A DNA stretch of 64,000 bases from Cryomorphaceae bacterium (GTDB lineage: Bacteria > Bacteroidota > Bacteroidia > Flavobacteriales > ECT2AJA-044). The notes under the pieces were generated by a model. That model ran no database searches, was not told where the DNA came from, and was given only the letters and a program-made list of their open reading frames with translations. The position numbers were made by a program, and so were the translations under genes. Of this stretch, positions 16,343 to 25,465 are shown one piece after another (the first letter of the stretch is position 1; each line of letters begins with the position of its first letter). Location: contig CP059070.1 of the NCBI GenBank assembly GCA_017798125.1, positions 2,294,001 to 2,358,000 of the forward strand. Direction: 5' to 3'.

Positions 16343-17431
16343 ATGAAACGCTTGATGCGCCGAATCGTTCTATTTTCCCTCTTCGCATTTTTGGCCGGGT
16401 GTTCTTCTGAGCCCAGTCAGAAAGGTTCTACCCAGCCTCAAAAAGAGAAGCTGCCCACGGCTTTTCGTTTGAGTACCGAGACTACCGTTCCCTTGCTGCA
16501 GCAAGGCGATACGCTCGTTATTGACGTTGAGCGAGTCGATGAGAGCATTCTTTTTGACCAGTGGCAGTGGACGGTAAATGGACGGCCTACGGCCGGATCA
16601 GAAAGCGGACTACTCTGGTTCAGCACAGGAATGCGCTTAGGAGAGTATGCCTTCACCTTGACCGGGACTACATCAGATGGGCGCACTCAGAGCAAGACCA
16701 TTATAAAGGAATTGGCGGCTTCCACAGAACCTGCTCAATACACCTATGAGCTCATTAAAGAGTACCCCCATGACCCAGATGCCTATACGCAGGGGTTCTT
16801 CTACCATGAAGGTGTCATGTATGAGGGAACAGGGCTCAAAGGTCAATCCAGCTTGAGAGAAGTTGACATTGAGACGGGGAAAATTTCGCGAAGCCACAAT
16901 ATTCCAGCGCGATTCTTCGGTGAGGGCATCACTATTTATGAAGATCGCCTATACCAGTTGACGTGGAAAGGACAAACCGGTTTTATATACGACCTTGAGA
17001 CCTTCACCCCGGTTGAAGAGTTCTACTACAACACGGAGGGCTGGGGACTGACGCACAACGACACTGCTCTGTTCATGACCGATGGAAGTCATCGAATCTA
17101 CGTGCTGGACCCGAAGACCATGACGCAAATCGACGTGATTCAGGTGTACAATGAACGAGCCCGGATGATCAACCTCAACGAATTGGAGTGGATCAACGGG
17201 GAACTCTGGGCCAACATCTATGGAACGCGGTATATCGCCCGTATCGATCCCAATTCAGGAGCAGTGACCGGCGTTATTGACTTCAACTCCATTTTTGATC
17301 GTCGGAGCTATCCACGCAGAACCGATGTCTTCAACGGCATAGCCTACAACGCCGAAACTGGGCACGTGTATGTGACGGGGAAACTTTGGCCAAGCGTGTA
17401 TGAAGTGCGCATCGTGCCGCAGGCACCCTAA
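16343..17431 (+). CDS. Glutaminyl-peptide cyclotransferase-like lipoprotein
   Basis: A 362-residue lipoprotein with signal [20 protein letters not shown] (lipobox LAGC). An N-terminal beta domain of about 110 residues is followed by a five-bladed propeller of the plant-type glutamine cyclotransferase family: [69 protein letters not shown] and [24 protein letters not shown]. The family converts N-terminal Gln to pyroglutamate. In Bacteroidota this may cap exported proteins whose signal-peptidase site leaves Gln at position 1, a frequent pattern here (SAQ, AQ). The last residues VPQAP are encoded by a hairpin repeat. Confidence 0.85.
   Translation: MKRLMRRIVLFSLFAFLAGCSSEPSQKGSTQPQKEKLPTAFRLSTETTVPLLQQGDTLVIDVERVDESILFDQWQWTVNGRPTAGSESGLLWFSTGMRLGEYAFTLTGTTSDGRTQSKTIIKELAASTEPAQYTYELIKEYPHDPDAYTQGFFYHEGVMYEGTGLKGQSSLREVDIETGKISRSHNIPARFFGEGITIYEDRLYQLTWKGQTGFIYDLETFTPVEEFYYNTEGWGLTHNDTALFMTDGSHRIYVLDPKTMTQIDVIQVYNERARMINLNELEWINGELWANIYGTRYIARIDPNSGAVTGVIDFNSIFDRRSYPRRTDVFNGIAYNAETGHVYVTGKLWPSVYEVRIVPQAP
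16583..16599 (+). repeat. GATG hairpin repeat, copy 7
   Basis: CGGCC-TAC-GGCCG then GATC, perfect arms with last flank base changed. It encodes RPTAGS in the cyclotransferase N-terminal domain. Confidence 0.5.
17410..17426 (-). repeat. GATG hairpin repeat, copy 8
   Basis: CATC then GTGCC-GCA-GGCAC, perfect arms, at the very end of the cyclotransferase where it reads IVPQAP before the stop. Confidence 0.6.
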
Positions 17432-17493
17432 TCAAATCCATGGCGCTTTCACGCGCAAAACGTACCTTTGGTAAGGACTTAAAGGAAAAGATT

Positions 17494-18780
17494 ATGGATC
17501 ACGTAGCCGTTGACAGTAAAGCCAATCAATATATAGAGCTCGAGAATGAGCATGGAGCACACAATTACCATCCCTTACCGGTGGTTTTGAGTCGCGGTGA
17601 AGGGGTTCACGTTTGGGATGTGGACGGCAAGAAGTATTATGACTTTTTGAGCAGTTATTCCGCTGTAAATCAGGGTCATTGCCATCCTCACATCATCAAT
17701 GCCTTGAAGGATCAAGCGGATAGTCTTACCTTGACTTCTAGAGCCTTTTACAATGATGTACTCGGTGAGTACGAAAAGTATGCGACCGAGTACTTCGGGT
17801 TCGACAAATTGCTTCCTATGAATACGGGAGCTGAGGCTGTTGAAACGGCGATTAAGATAGCGCGGAAATGGGCTTATGAGAAAAAAGGCATTGAGCCCAA
17901 TCAAGCCAAGATCATCGTGGCCGAGAACAACTTTCACGGACGCACCACAACCATCATCAGCTTCAGCAGTGATCCTGAAGCTCGAGGAAACTTCGGCCCC
18001 TATACCGGTGGATTCATCCGCATTCCCTACAACGACTTAGACGCACTCCGTGAAGCCTTGCAAGATGAGCATGTCGCAGGTTTCCTAGTAGAGCCCATTC
18101 AAGGCGAGGCGGGAGTTTTTGTTCCGACGCCTGGATATATGGCTACAGCAGCCAAGATGTGTCAAGACGCGAACGTGCTGTTGATCGACGATGAAATTCA
18201 AACGGGTATTGCCCGAACCGGAGCACTATTGGCCGTTTGCGGTGAATGTACGTGCGGTGCGCGTTGTGAGCAACAGTACGAGTACAAGCCAGACATCCTT
18301 ATCCTCGGTAAAGCCATCAGCGGTGGGGTTTATCCGGTTTCTGCAGTATTGGCCGACAACGATGTGATGGAAGTGATTACTCCTGGAACCCACGGCTCTA
18401 CCTTTGGAGGAAATCCTCTTGGAGCTAAAGTGGCGATCGCCGCCTTGGAAGTAGTGGAGAATGAAGAACTCAGTGGCAATGCACGACGCCTGGGCAAACT
18501 CTTCCGCGAAGAGATGAACAAGTTTATCGAAACGACTTCTCTGGTTCGTTTGGTGCGCGGTCGAGGTTTGTTAAACGCCATTGTCATCAACGACCACCAA
18601 GATTCTAGTACCGCCTGGGATATCTGCTTGAAACTGCGCGATAACGGTCTTTTGGCTAAGCCTACCCACGGTAACATCATCCGCTTTGCTCCTCCTCTAG
18701 TCATGAATGAAGAGCAGTTGATGGATTGCGTGGAAATCATCACTCGGACGATTCGGGAATACGAAGCGGAACACGCTTGA
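17494..18780 (+). CDS. rocD: Ornithine--oxo-acid aminotransferase with cysteine insert
   Basis: PLP enzyme of 428 residues converting ornithine to glutamate semialdehyde. Motifs include [51 protein letters not shown] and the PLP lysine in [10 protein letters not shown] (Lys273). The start MDHVAV is chosen because the family begins there and the 18 codons upstream do not resemble it; an ATG at 17440 is the alternative. After GALLAV there is an insertion with four cysteines, C-x2-C-x-C-x3-C at residues 249-258, before the conserved YKPDILILG. The gene is followed by an overlapping AcpH-like gene. Confidence 0.94.
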   Translation: MDHVAVDSKANQYIELENEHGAHNYHPLPVVLSRGEGVHVWDVDGKKYYDFLSSYSAVNQGHCHPHIINALKDQADSLTLTSRAFYNDVLGEYEKYATEYFGFDKLLPMNTGAEAVETAIKIARKWAYEKKGIEPNQAKIIVAENNFHGRTTTIISFSSDPEARGNFGPYTGGFIRIPYNDLDALREALQDEHVAGFLVEPIQGEAGVFVPTPGYMATAAKMCQDANVLLIDDEIQTGIARTGALLAVCGECTCGARCEQQYEYKPDILILGKAISGGVYPVSAVLADNDVMEVITPGTHGSTFGGNPLGAKVAIAALEVVENEELSGNARRLGKLFREEMNKFIETTSLVRLVRGRGLLNAIVINDHQDSSTAWDICLKLRDNGLLAKPTHGNIIRFAPPLVMNEEQLMDCVEIITRTIREYEAEHA

Positions 18781-19355
18781 ACTATCTAGCCCACCTTTAT
18801 TTAAGCGGGGATGATGAGTTACTCGCAGTGGGCAATTTTTGCGGCGATGCGATTCGTCGCTCTCAACTTGATCAGTACCCTGAAGAAATGCAGCGCGGCG
18901 TGGAGCTGCACTGGCATATTGACGAGTTTACGGATCATCACCCCGTTGTTGAACGTTCCAAGGAGCGCATCAGGCCTGTATACCACAAGTATGCCTCGGT
19001 GCTGATGGATATCTATTACGACCACTTCTTGGCCTTACACTGGTCCAAGTACTCCTCCATCGACTTGCCCGTATACGCTCAATCAATGTACGATCTTATG
19101 TATGCGCACAAACCTATATTGCCGGAGCGCATACAGTTTATGCTACCCTATATGAAGCGTTACGATTGGTTGACAAACTATGCCAATTTTGAAGGAATCA
19201 ACAGCGTGCTTCAAGGCATGGGCCGACGGGCCCGTTTCGAAAGCAGAATGGAAGAGGGTGTTCGAGAACTCAAGGCCTATCACGCCGAGCTAGAAGCCGA
19301 TTTCTTTGAGTTTTTTCCGGACTTGGAAGCTGCTTGTCGCGACTTTTTATCCTAG
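18777..19355 (+). CDS. acpH: Acyl-carrier-protein phosphodiesterase-like protein
   Basis: A 192-residue protein of the AcpH (DUF479) family, which removes 4'-phosphopantetheine from ACP. The N-terminal signature is [26 protein letters not shown], followed by [23 protein letters not shown] with its metal-ligand His/Asp residues and [13 protein letters not shown]. The start is TTG within TTGA, overlapping the TGA stop of rocD; upstream ATG codons fall before the conserved N-terminus. The physiological role outside enterobacteria is not settled, so the enzyme name is by family. It ends in a 4-nt convergent overlap with the lactamase-fold gene. Confidence 0.82.
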   Translation: MNYLAHLYLSGDDELLAVGNFCGDAIRRSQLDQYPEEMQRGVELHWHIDEFTDHHPVVERSKERIRPVYHKYASVLMDIYYDHFLALHWSKYSSIDLPVYAQSMYDLMYAHKPILPERIQFMLPYMKRYDWLTNYANFEGINSVLQGMGRRARFESRMEEGVRELKAYHAELEADFFEFFPDLEAACRDFLS

Positions 19356-20473
19356 TTGGCGTCATCAACTCCAACCCACCATGGCTCTTGAGGAAGATCT
19401 ACGCCAAGTTGGAATCGTTCTCCGATAAACGGATGAATCATGGTTACTTCTGCTGTGTCTGCCGCTGCCTTGAATCGAACAATAGGGTCTGTCCATTCAT
19501 GAACGGCTAGCGTAAACGCACCCCAATGAATCGGCATGAGTAGGCTTGCTCCTACCTCCTGACCGGCTTGCACGCTTTCCTCAGGCATCATGTGGATGGC
19601 ATGCCATGCCTCATTGTATTGACCACATTCCATCATGGCCAGATCGAAAGGTCCCTCTTTCTCACCAATCTCTTTAAAGTGAGGACCATACCCACCGTCT
19701 CCACTGAAGTAGAGGTTTTGATGAGTTCCGCGGATCACCCAGCTGGCCCATTGTGTTTTATTTTGATCTCCAATTCCTCGCCCAGAGAAATGACGGGCTG
19801 GAGTTGCTTTAAAGCTCAAATCGCCCTGAGTAGCCGACTGCCACCAATCGAGCTCGGTGATCTTTTCTTCAGGCACTCCCCAAAGTTTCAGATGTGATCC
19901 CACCCCTAATGCAGTATAGAAATGCCCGACCCGATCCTTCAAGAGCTTGATGCTCGCATAATCCAAGTGGTCATAATGATCATGTGAGAGGATGACGGCA
20001 TCAATCTGTGTGATGGACTCTAAGGGAATGGGTTGTTGATAGGGCCACCTTTTGGATCCAAAAGATACCGGTGCAGCTACTTTTCCGAGCATGGGGTCAA
20101 TGAGAATACGCTGACCATCCATCTCGATCAAGAAAGCAGAATGCCCGTACCATGTGATGTAACATGCAGTGTCACTCTCTGGAGCCTCAGCAGTATCGAA
20201 TTTCGTTGGGAGCGGGTTCTTAGGCGCCTTGTTCTTTCCAAAGATGAATTCGGGCATGGTTCCCATCATTTCTCCGAATGATCCCATTTTGGTTTCGATA
20301 AGATTGATGAACTGGCCGTCTCCGTAATTGGGAGATTCAGAAATACGTTCCAGATCAGCTCCTTTGGGCGATTGGCCGAATTGAGGAGCGGTTTTAATAA
20401 AGATGGCGATCCCTACCACCAAGAGGACGACGATGATCAACAGGATCCATCCCATTTTCTTCAAAATTTTCAT
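19352..20473 (-). CDS. Membrane-anchored metallo-beta-lactamase-fold hydrolase
   Basis: A 373-residue protein with an N-terminal membrane anchor (WILLIIVVLLVVGIAIFI) and an UlaG/NAPE-PLD-like MBL domain. The zinc motif HDHYDHLDYASI lies at about residue 175. WYGHSAFLIEMDGQRILIDPML precedes it; downstream metal ligands are in ATPARHFSGRG, YFSGDGGYGPHF and MPIHWGAF. N-acyl-phosphatidylethanolamine phospholipase D relatives share this layout, so a lipid phosphodiester substrate at the membrane is possible, but this is inference. It is monocistronic, convergent with acpH and divergent from rlmD. Confidence 0.85.
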   Translation of the reverse strand: MKILKKMGWILLIIVVLLVVGIAIFIKTAPQFGQSPKGADLERISESPNYGDGQFINLIETKMGSFGEMMGTMPEFIFGKNKAPKNPLPTKFDTAEAPESDTACYITWYGHSAFLIEMDGQRILIDPMLGKVAAPVSFGSKRWPYQQPIPLESITQIDAVILSHDHYDHLDYASIKLLKDRVGHFYTALGVGSHLKLWGVPEEKITELDWWQSATQGDLSFKATPARHFSGRGIGDQNKTQWASWVIRGTHQNLYFSGDGGYGPHFKEIGEKEGPFDLAMMECGQYNEAWHAIHMMPEESVQAGQEVGASLLMPIHWGAFTLAVHEWTDPIVRFKAAADTAEVTMIHPFIGERFQLGVDLPQEPWWVGVDDAN

Positions 20474-20563
20474 GAATGTCTACGTTGCTGGTGCAAAGAA
20501 CGTCAAAAGAAGGAAGACGATATATCCGTTTCTCCGAAGCGGACTTTTCCCGACCTTTGTCCT

Positions 20564-22009
20564 ATGCCGAGAAGAAAACGTCCCAATCCCTTTTTTGAAT
20601 CCGTCGAGGTACTTCGTGCAGGAGCACGTGGAAAGAGTATAGCTCAAGCCCCGGATGGAAAGACCATTATGCTTTCAGGCGCTGTACCTGGTGATGTCGT
20701 AGATGTGCAGGTCATCAAGAAAAAGCGCAGCTACTACGAGGGGCGAACCGCTGCCGTACATCAATATTCAGAAGCTCGCGTAGACGCGCCTTGTAAACAC
20801 TTTGGTGTTTGCGGCGGGTGCAAATGGCAGAATGTAGATTACGCGAAGCAGATTGAATGGAAGGAGCGCGAGGTGCTCGATCATTTGACCCGTATAGGCC
20901 ATTTGGATCTTCCGGAGAATCAAACCCATCCGATCCTGGGTTCCGGAGAGCAATTCTACTACCGAAATAAACTCGAATTTGGCTTTAGTTCGCAACGCTG
21001 GCTCAGTCCAGAGGAAATGGCCAGTGATGAAGTTTTTGAAGATCGCCGTGCCGTCGGTTTCCACATCCCCGGGATGTGGGATAAGATCCTGGACATCGAT
21101 CATTGCCATTTGCAGCCTGAACCCAGCAATGAACTGCGTAACGCAATACGCGAATACGCCTTAAAGAACGATTTGAGTTTCTTCAATCCATATGAGCAAG
21201 TCGGACTTCTGAGAACCATGATGGTGCGCACCACTACGACCGGTGAAGTCATGCTGGCCATTCAGTTTGGAGATGATGACCAAAAACGTAGTGAAGCGCT
21301 GTTGGAGTACCTCAAAAGCACATTTCCGCAACTGACCAGTCTCATGTGGACCGTCAACACCAAAGGAAACGACGCTTGGTATGATTTAGACGTTCAGTGT
21401 TATTCTGGATCGCCCTACATCATGGAAGAAATGCCTCGATTCGAGGGAGACAGCGATCCACTGCGCTTCAAAATCGGTCCCAAGACTTTTTACCAGACCA
21501 ACCCAAAGCAGGCTTATTTACTATATGAACGTGCCCGTCAAATGGCCGATCTAAAGGGAGATGAGCTGGTCTATGACTTATACACCGGAACGGGAACTAT
21601 TGCCCAATTCGTAGCGCATAAAGCGAGACACGTTGTGGGGGTAGAAGCCGTGGAAGAAGCAATTCTGGCGGCACGGGAAAATGCAGAACGAAATGGACTG
21701 AGTAATGTCGAGTTTCACGTGGGTGATATGCGGAATGTTCTGACCTCTGAGTTTGTTGACACTCATGGCGTACCTGACGTGGTGATCACCGATCCTCCAC
21801 GCGATGGTATGCATGCCAAAGTTGTAGAAACCCTACTTGCCGCACGCCCTGATCGTATCGTCTATGTCAGCTGTAATTCTGCAACACAGGCACGCGACCT
21901 GGCTTTGTTGAAAGAAGCATACGATATTGTAGAAGTACAGCCGGTCGATATGTTCCCGCACACCCATCACGTTGAAAACATTGTGTCCCTCAAAGCGAAG
22001 CCTCTATGA
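20564..22009 (+). CDS. rlmD: 23S rRNA (uracil-C5)-methyltransferase, RlmD/RumA type
   Basis: A 481-residue enzyme that methylates a uracil of 23S rRNA. A TRAM RNA-binding domain is N-terminal (VLRAGARGKSIAQAPDGKTIMLSGAVPGDVVDVQ). The iron-sulfur cysteines are in CKHFGVCGGCKWQ. The SAM site is LVYDLYTGTGTIAQF, and the catalytic part is DPPRDGMH with the nucleophile Cys in VYVSCNSATQARDL. The start MPRRKRP is chosen because translation upstream is unlike the family and overlaps the divergent gene. It could also be RlmCD or TrmA-like in specificity. The stop overlaps the next gene (ATGA). Confidence 0.92.
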   Translation: MPRRKRPNPFFESVEVLRAGARGKSIAQAPDGKTIMLSGAVPGDVVDVQVIKKKRSYYEGRTAAVHQYSEARVDAPCKHFGVCGGCKWQNVDYAKQIEWKEREVLDHLTRIGHLDLPENQTHPILGSGEQFYYRNKLEFGFSSQRWLSPEEMASDEVFEDRRAVGFHIPGMWDKILDIDHCHLQPEPSNELRNAIREYALKNDLSFFNPYEQVGLLRTMMVRTTTTGEVMLAIQFGDDDQKRSEALLEYLKSTFPQLTSLMWTVNTKGNDAWYDLDVQCYSGSPYIMEEMPRFEGDSDPLRFKIGPKTFYQTNPKQAYLLYERARQMADLKGDELVYDLYTGTGTIAQFVAHKARHVVGVEAVEEAILAARENAERNGLSNVEFHVGDMRNVLTSEFVDTHGVPDVVITDPPRDGMHAKVVETLLAARPDRIVYVSCNSATQARDLALLKEAYDIVEVQPVDMFPHTHHVENIVSLKAKPL

Positions 22010-22596
22010 AAGCGGAAGACCTAAATGCGGAGTTCTGGAACGAACGCTACATCCACAATCAAATGGGATGGGATTTGGGCGGCCCAAGCCGTCCACTGGT
22101 TGAATTTCTAGACCGCTATCCTAAGAAGAATGCTAAGGTGCTGATCCCAGGAGCGGGAAACGCGTACGAGGCTGAGTATGCCTGGGAAAATGGGTACGAG
22201 CATATCCACGTATTGGATGTCAGCGAACAAGCACTGCGCGGGTTTCACAAACGCGTACCTGATTTTCCGACCGGGCACCTGATTGAGCAGGACTTTTTCA
22301 TGCATCGCGATCAATACGACTTAATTATCGAACAGACCTTTTTTTGCGCCCTGCATCCAGAATTACGGGTCGATTACGTCAAACAAATGGCGAAGCTCTT
22401 GCCCAGTGGCGGGCACTTGGCGGGTGTTCTATTCAATATTCCACTCAACGAGGACCGCCCTCCCTTCGGTGGGCACGAAGCTGATTACAGGCCTCTTTTT
22501 GAAGAAGATTTCGAGTTCCTGGTCTGGGAGCCCTGTGGGAACAGTATACCGCCCAGAGCCGGTAGCGAATGGTTCATGCACCTTCGCAGGAAGTAA
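22006..22596 (+). CDS. TPMT-family SAM methyltransferase
   Basis: A 196-residue methyltransferase. The opening FWNERYIHNQMGWDLGGPSRPL is typical of the thiopurine S-methyltransferase family, and the SAM motif is AKVLIPGAGNAYEAEYAWENG. IIEQTFFCALHPELR gives the family acidic/aromatic segment. Substrates of bacterial members include tellurite, selenite, thiols or halides, and none can be chosen here. It overlaps rlmD by 4 nt and is closely followed by a phosphoribosyltransferase, so the four genes to 23.6 kb probably form one transcript. Confidence 0.88.
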   Translation: MKAEDLNAEFWNERYIHNQMGWDLGGPSRPLVEFLDRYPKKNAKVLIPGAGNAYEAEYAWENGYEHIHVLDVSEQALRGFHKRVPDFPTGHLIEQDFFMHRDQYDLIIEQTFFCALHPELRVDYVKQMAKLLPSGGHLAGVLFNIPLNEDRPPFGGHEADYRPLFEEDFEFLVWEPCGNSIPPRAGSEWFMHLRRK

Positions 22597-22622
22597 GTAT
22601 CTTAGCTAGGAAATTAAGCACT

Positions 22623-23129
22623 ATGTCCGCACAAGAACGCACCTTGATTCTCGACCACCTGCAAATTGAGCAGCGGATTATCCGCATGGCTTGGCAGATC
22701 TATGAAAATCATCACGGTGAATCGGAAATCATCATTGCGGGAATCGCCAAGCGCGGATACATGGTCGCCAAACGCGTGAGCGTATTATTGGCCAAGATCA
22801 CGGACCTCAAGATTACCCTTGCCGAGCTCCATTTGGACAAGGACAACCCCATCGACAATCCCATCCAGCTCAGCTTGGACGTAGAAGACTATTCGGGCAA
22901 AACGGTCGTATTGGTAGACGACGTTCTGAATTCGGGGAAAACCTTGATTTATGGTGCAAAACACTTTTTGACCACCCCCTTGAAGGCCTTGGATATTTTG
23001 GTGCTTGTGGACAGAGGACACAACCGCTTCCCTATTCAAGCAACGTATGTAGGTCTCAAACTGAGCACGACACTTCAGGAACACGTCAGCGTGGAATTTG
23101 GAGAAACCGACGCCGTATATCTTGAATAG
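22623..23129 (+). CDS. Phosphoribosyltransferase, PyrR-like
   Basis: A 168-residue type I phosphoribosyltransferase. The PRPP-binding loop is VVLVDDVLNSGKTLIYGA near residue 98, preceded by IIAGIAKRGYMVAKRV and followed by LDILVLVDRGHNRFPIQATYVG, where the VDRGHR-like segment is typical of PyrR. PyrR binds uracil or pyr mRNA; in Bacteroidota such proteins are often annotated only as phosphoribosyltransferase. No pyr genes are adjacent, so a regulatory role is unsupported. The start MSAQERTLILDHLQI is the first Met with family similarity. Confidence 0.85.
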   Translation: MSAQERTLILDHLQIEQRIIRMAWQIYENHHGESEIIIAGIAKRGYMVAKRVSVLLAKITDLKITLAELHLDKDNPIDNPIQLSLDVEDYSGKTVVLVDDVLNSGKTLIYGAKHFLTTPLKALDILVLVDRGHNRFPIQATYVGLKLSTTLQEHVSVEFGETDAVYLE

Positions 23130-23628
23130 CCACCGATTCGTTCACGGGAAAAACTTCCCACCAGCAGGTGTATTTGCGGGTTATCTCCTTCTCGCGATGA
23201 GCGTGGTGAGCGTCTTTTTCAATCCCCTTGTGGCTCTTCTTCCCTTGGCCGGAGGAATTTTCCTAAGCTTTACTACCCTAGGTACCGAACTGGATCTCGA
23301 AAACGGAAGAATTCGAGAGTACACGCGGGTGTTCTGGATGGATCAAGGCACCTGGGAACCGTTGGAACATTTCCCGGATATGGCTGTGCTTCGAAAAACG
23401 CTCAGCCATACGATGTATTCGTACTACAGCAATCAGCGCATTGAGAATTCAGAGCGCGTTTTTGATGTATGTCTCTTGACGCCCAATCATCGGGAACGCC
23501 TGACCTTGTGCCGTTACCCGGATGTGGAACAGGCGCGTGAAGCCGCGGCTCATTGGGCCGAGGTCATCGGGAGTAACCTCACGTCGTTTAATCCTGAGGT
23601 CAGTGCTGCATCGCGCCGTAGGCGCTAA
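23122..23628 (+). CDS. Hypothetical membrane-associated protein ending in a repeat-encoded tail
   Basis: About 168 residues if it starts at TTG within TTGAATAG, overlapping the preceding stop; no ATG fits the N-terminus (NSHRFVHGKNFPPAGVFAGYLLLA). Two hydrophobic segments follow (VFAGYLLLAMSVVSVFF, PLVALLPLAGGIFLSF), then a soluble domain with LDLENGRIREYTRVF. I do not recognise the family. The last codons (A-S-R-R-R-R-stop) are written by a perfect copy of the hairpin repeat, so the basic tail is probably not ancestral. It is the last gene of the rlmD cluster. Confidence 0.65.
   Translation: MNSHRFVHGKNFPPAGVFAGYLLLAMSVVSVFFNPLVALLPLAGGIFLSFTTLGTELDLENGRIREYTRVFWMDQGTWEPLEHFPDMAVLRKTLSHTMYSYYSNQRIENSERVFDVCLLTPNHRERLTLCRYPDVEQAREAAAHWAEVIGSNLTSFNPEVSAASRRRR
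23609..23625 (-). repeat. GATG hairpin repeat, copy 9
   Basis: CATC then GCGCC-GTA-GGCGC, perfect arms, ending exactly one codon before the stop of the hypothetical protein and encoding SRRRR. Confidence 0.65.
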
Positions 23629-23632
23629 CGGG

Positions 23633-24427
23633 CTAAAGCATGATGGCCCAACCGAATTGCAGGTCGGTTTTGTAGATGTTGTAGGCCTCGGGACTTCGAT
23701 CGAAGAGCATGCTGTAATCCACTCCTATGAAGAGTCCAAGTGAAGACATGAGTCGTGCCGAGAGCAAGGCGCAATGCGGTTTCTCGTGATCGGGGTTTTC
23801 TACTCCATAGGTGAGCGGAACGGGATTGGCAAAATTGAAGGTGTAGTCGACTTGCGTTTCGAGCAGTAGCCAAGACGTCAGCAGAAGATCACAGGTTAAT
23901 GTGGGTCCCGCGCCGATGTACCAGCCGTGTGGTGTCGGCGTGACTTCTTCCGGTACTCCATTTTCATTTTCCACGATATAGGTGCTCCCTACAGCAAAAT
24001 CAGTCAGGTTAAAACCGGCACTTAGAGCGAGCCTATCTGTGGCAAACACGTACCAAGACGGAGCAAACGAGCCCATCAGGAAATTCGTGAAGACGCTCTC
24101 CTCTTCTCGGTAAATATTGACTCCGCCTTCCTCATCCGAGAGAAAGGAGAAAATCTCTCCAAGCACTTTATTGCGAAACATGATCTTCACTTTACCCGCT
24201 TGGGGACTCTCCGTACGATAGAGATAGAAGTCACCCGTCCAAAAGGAGCTCTCGTGGTTTTCTGGCCGTGGCGCTGTAGGATTTTTTGTGGTGGAAGATC
24301 GTACCGAAAGGCCCAGGTACAGTTCGCGATCAAAATACGACTCGCCTAGGTATTTGAAATCAGCGAGCTGACCTTGGGCCATTACGGGCGCTATGTACAT
24401 TAGGAGTAAGAAGGCTACTCGTTTCAT
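23633..24427 (-). CDS. Outer-membrane protein, unknown function
   Basis: A 264-residue exported protein with signal MKRVAFLLLMYIAPVMAQ. Strand-like segments with aromatic girdles (YFDRELYLGLSVRSSTT, FWTGDFYLYRTES, LFIGVDYSMLF, TDLQFGWAIML at the C-terminus) suggest a small beta-barrel. The family is not recognised. It starts within TAATG of the preceding gene's stop, so the two barrel-like proteins are co-translated. Neither has a recognised domain, but the pair may act together at the outer membrane. Confidence 0.65.
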   Translation of the reverse strand: MKRVAFLLLMYIAPVMAQGQLADFKYLGESYFDRELYLGLSVRSSTTKNPTAPRPENHESSFWTGDFYLYRTESPQAGKVKIMFRNKVLGEIFSFLSDEEGGVNIYREEESVFTNFLMGSFAPSWYVFATDRLALSAGFNLTDFAVGSTYIVENENGVPEEVTPTPHGWYIGAGPTLTCDLLLTSWLLLETQVDYTFNFANPVPLTYGVENPDHEKPHCALLSARLMSSLGLFIGVDYSMLFDRSPEAYNIYKTDLQFGWAIML

Positions 24428-25362
24428 TACTTCGTCATCTTGACCAAGGTCATACCAATACCACCGCCGACGAAATAGCCCATATAAGGACGGTATCCGA
24501 ATTCAAAGTTGTAGGAAAGGCCGAACTTCTTGTCTGTGCGGTCCTTCTTTTCGATTTGGTATCCGCTCAAGCCGATTCGAAAGCCCACCGGCAAGGCATC
24601 GCGGGTGTCCTTTACTTGGTCGGTTACATCGGGCTCTCCGTCAACTTGAGGATCCGTAAATGTAGCGTCGATCAGGAGTACATCCGCATAAAAATTACTG
24701 GCAATCGAATTAAACTGGTAGCCCCATCCATCCACACGGGTAAAGACGTTGGTGATGTTGCGCAGGTTAATCCCCGCGTACAGTCCATTGTAGTTGGCGC
24801 GACCCACATCCTCACTAAAAGCAGCAATGGTGTTTTCGTCTCCACCGTAAGCCAATAATCCTTCGGCGTCCATAGCAGAGCTAAAATGATAGTACCCTCC
24901 GCGAACCATGAATTCCGTGCGGCGCTGAGCGGGAATGACGATGTAGGTTGAAGTCGTCGTTCGCGTATTCCCATCATAGCTGTCTTGTTCATCTATATCC
25001 AGTACAATCTTGGTGTTCTTGGTCTTCACCTTGGAACTCAAAGTCAAGTAGCCCCCCACTTGAATATCGTTGAGTGTGGGGTTTCCATCGTAATTGAAGG
25101 ATGCAAAAGACAGAATGCTTCGACGCAGTTTGTAGTCGATACCAATGCGATTTACCGGTTCCACAACACCCCAAAGACCAACGTTAAAGGTCAGTCCACT
25201 TAAGTTATCGGACATGACTTCCAAGTCGAGGAATTGTAGGTTGAGGATCCAGAACGGGTCGATGTCCGGATTGTCGTATTCGACGTTGTAGTTGAGTTGT
25301 TGCGCCCTGAGCGACGTTGAAGCGACGAAAAGGGCGAGTAAAAGAACAATTGTACGCTTCAT
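24427..25362 (-). CDS. Outer-membrane protein, unknown function
   Basis: A 311-residue exported protein with signal MKRTIVLLLALFVASTSLRAQ. The mature part contains regular strands such as LSGLTFNVGLWGVVEPVNRI, TEFMVRGGYYHFSSAM and FGLSYNFEFGYRPYMGYFVGGGIG, ending LVKMTK. It looks like a porin-type beta-barrel, but I cannot name the family. It is the first gene of a two-gene operon with the next barrel-like protein and is divergent from the exported pirin. Confidence 0.65.
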   Translation of the reverse strand: MKRTIVLLLALFVASTSLRAQQLNYNVEYDNPDIDPFWILNLQFLDLEVMSDNLSGLTFNVGLWGVVEPVNRIGIDYKLRRSILSFASFNYDGNPTLNDIQVGGYLTLSSKVKTKNTKIVLDIDEQDSYDGNTRTTTSTYIVIPAQRRTEFMVRGGYYHFSSAMDAEGLLAYGGDENTIAAFSEDVGRANYNGLYAGINLRNITNVFTRVDGWGYQFNSIASNFYADVLLIDATFTDPQVDGEPDVTDQVKDTRDALPVGFRIGLSGYQIEKKDRTDKKFGLSYNFEFGYRPYMGYFVGGGIGMTLVKMTK

Positions 25363-25434
25363 AACTTATGTATTTGATTACAAAGGTGTTGTCAATGCCC
25401 TACTCCGACCATACGTCATTTGCCGTATTTTTTG

Positions 25435-25442
25435 TAATTTTG
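25435..25442 (+). promoter_or_regulatory. -7 promoter box for the pirin gene
   Basis: TAATTTTG matches TAnnTTTG, 23 nt before the pirin start. A TTTG 12-16 nt upstream is closer than the usual 19-nt spacing. Confidence 0.5.
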
Positions 25443-25465
25443 ATGTAGATACATCTATTTTGGTT

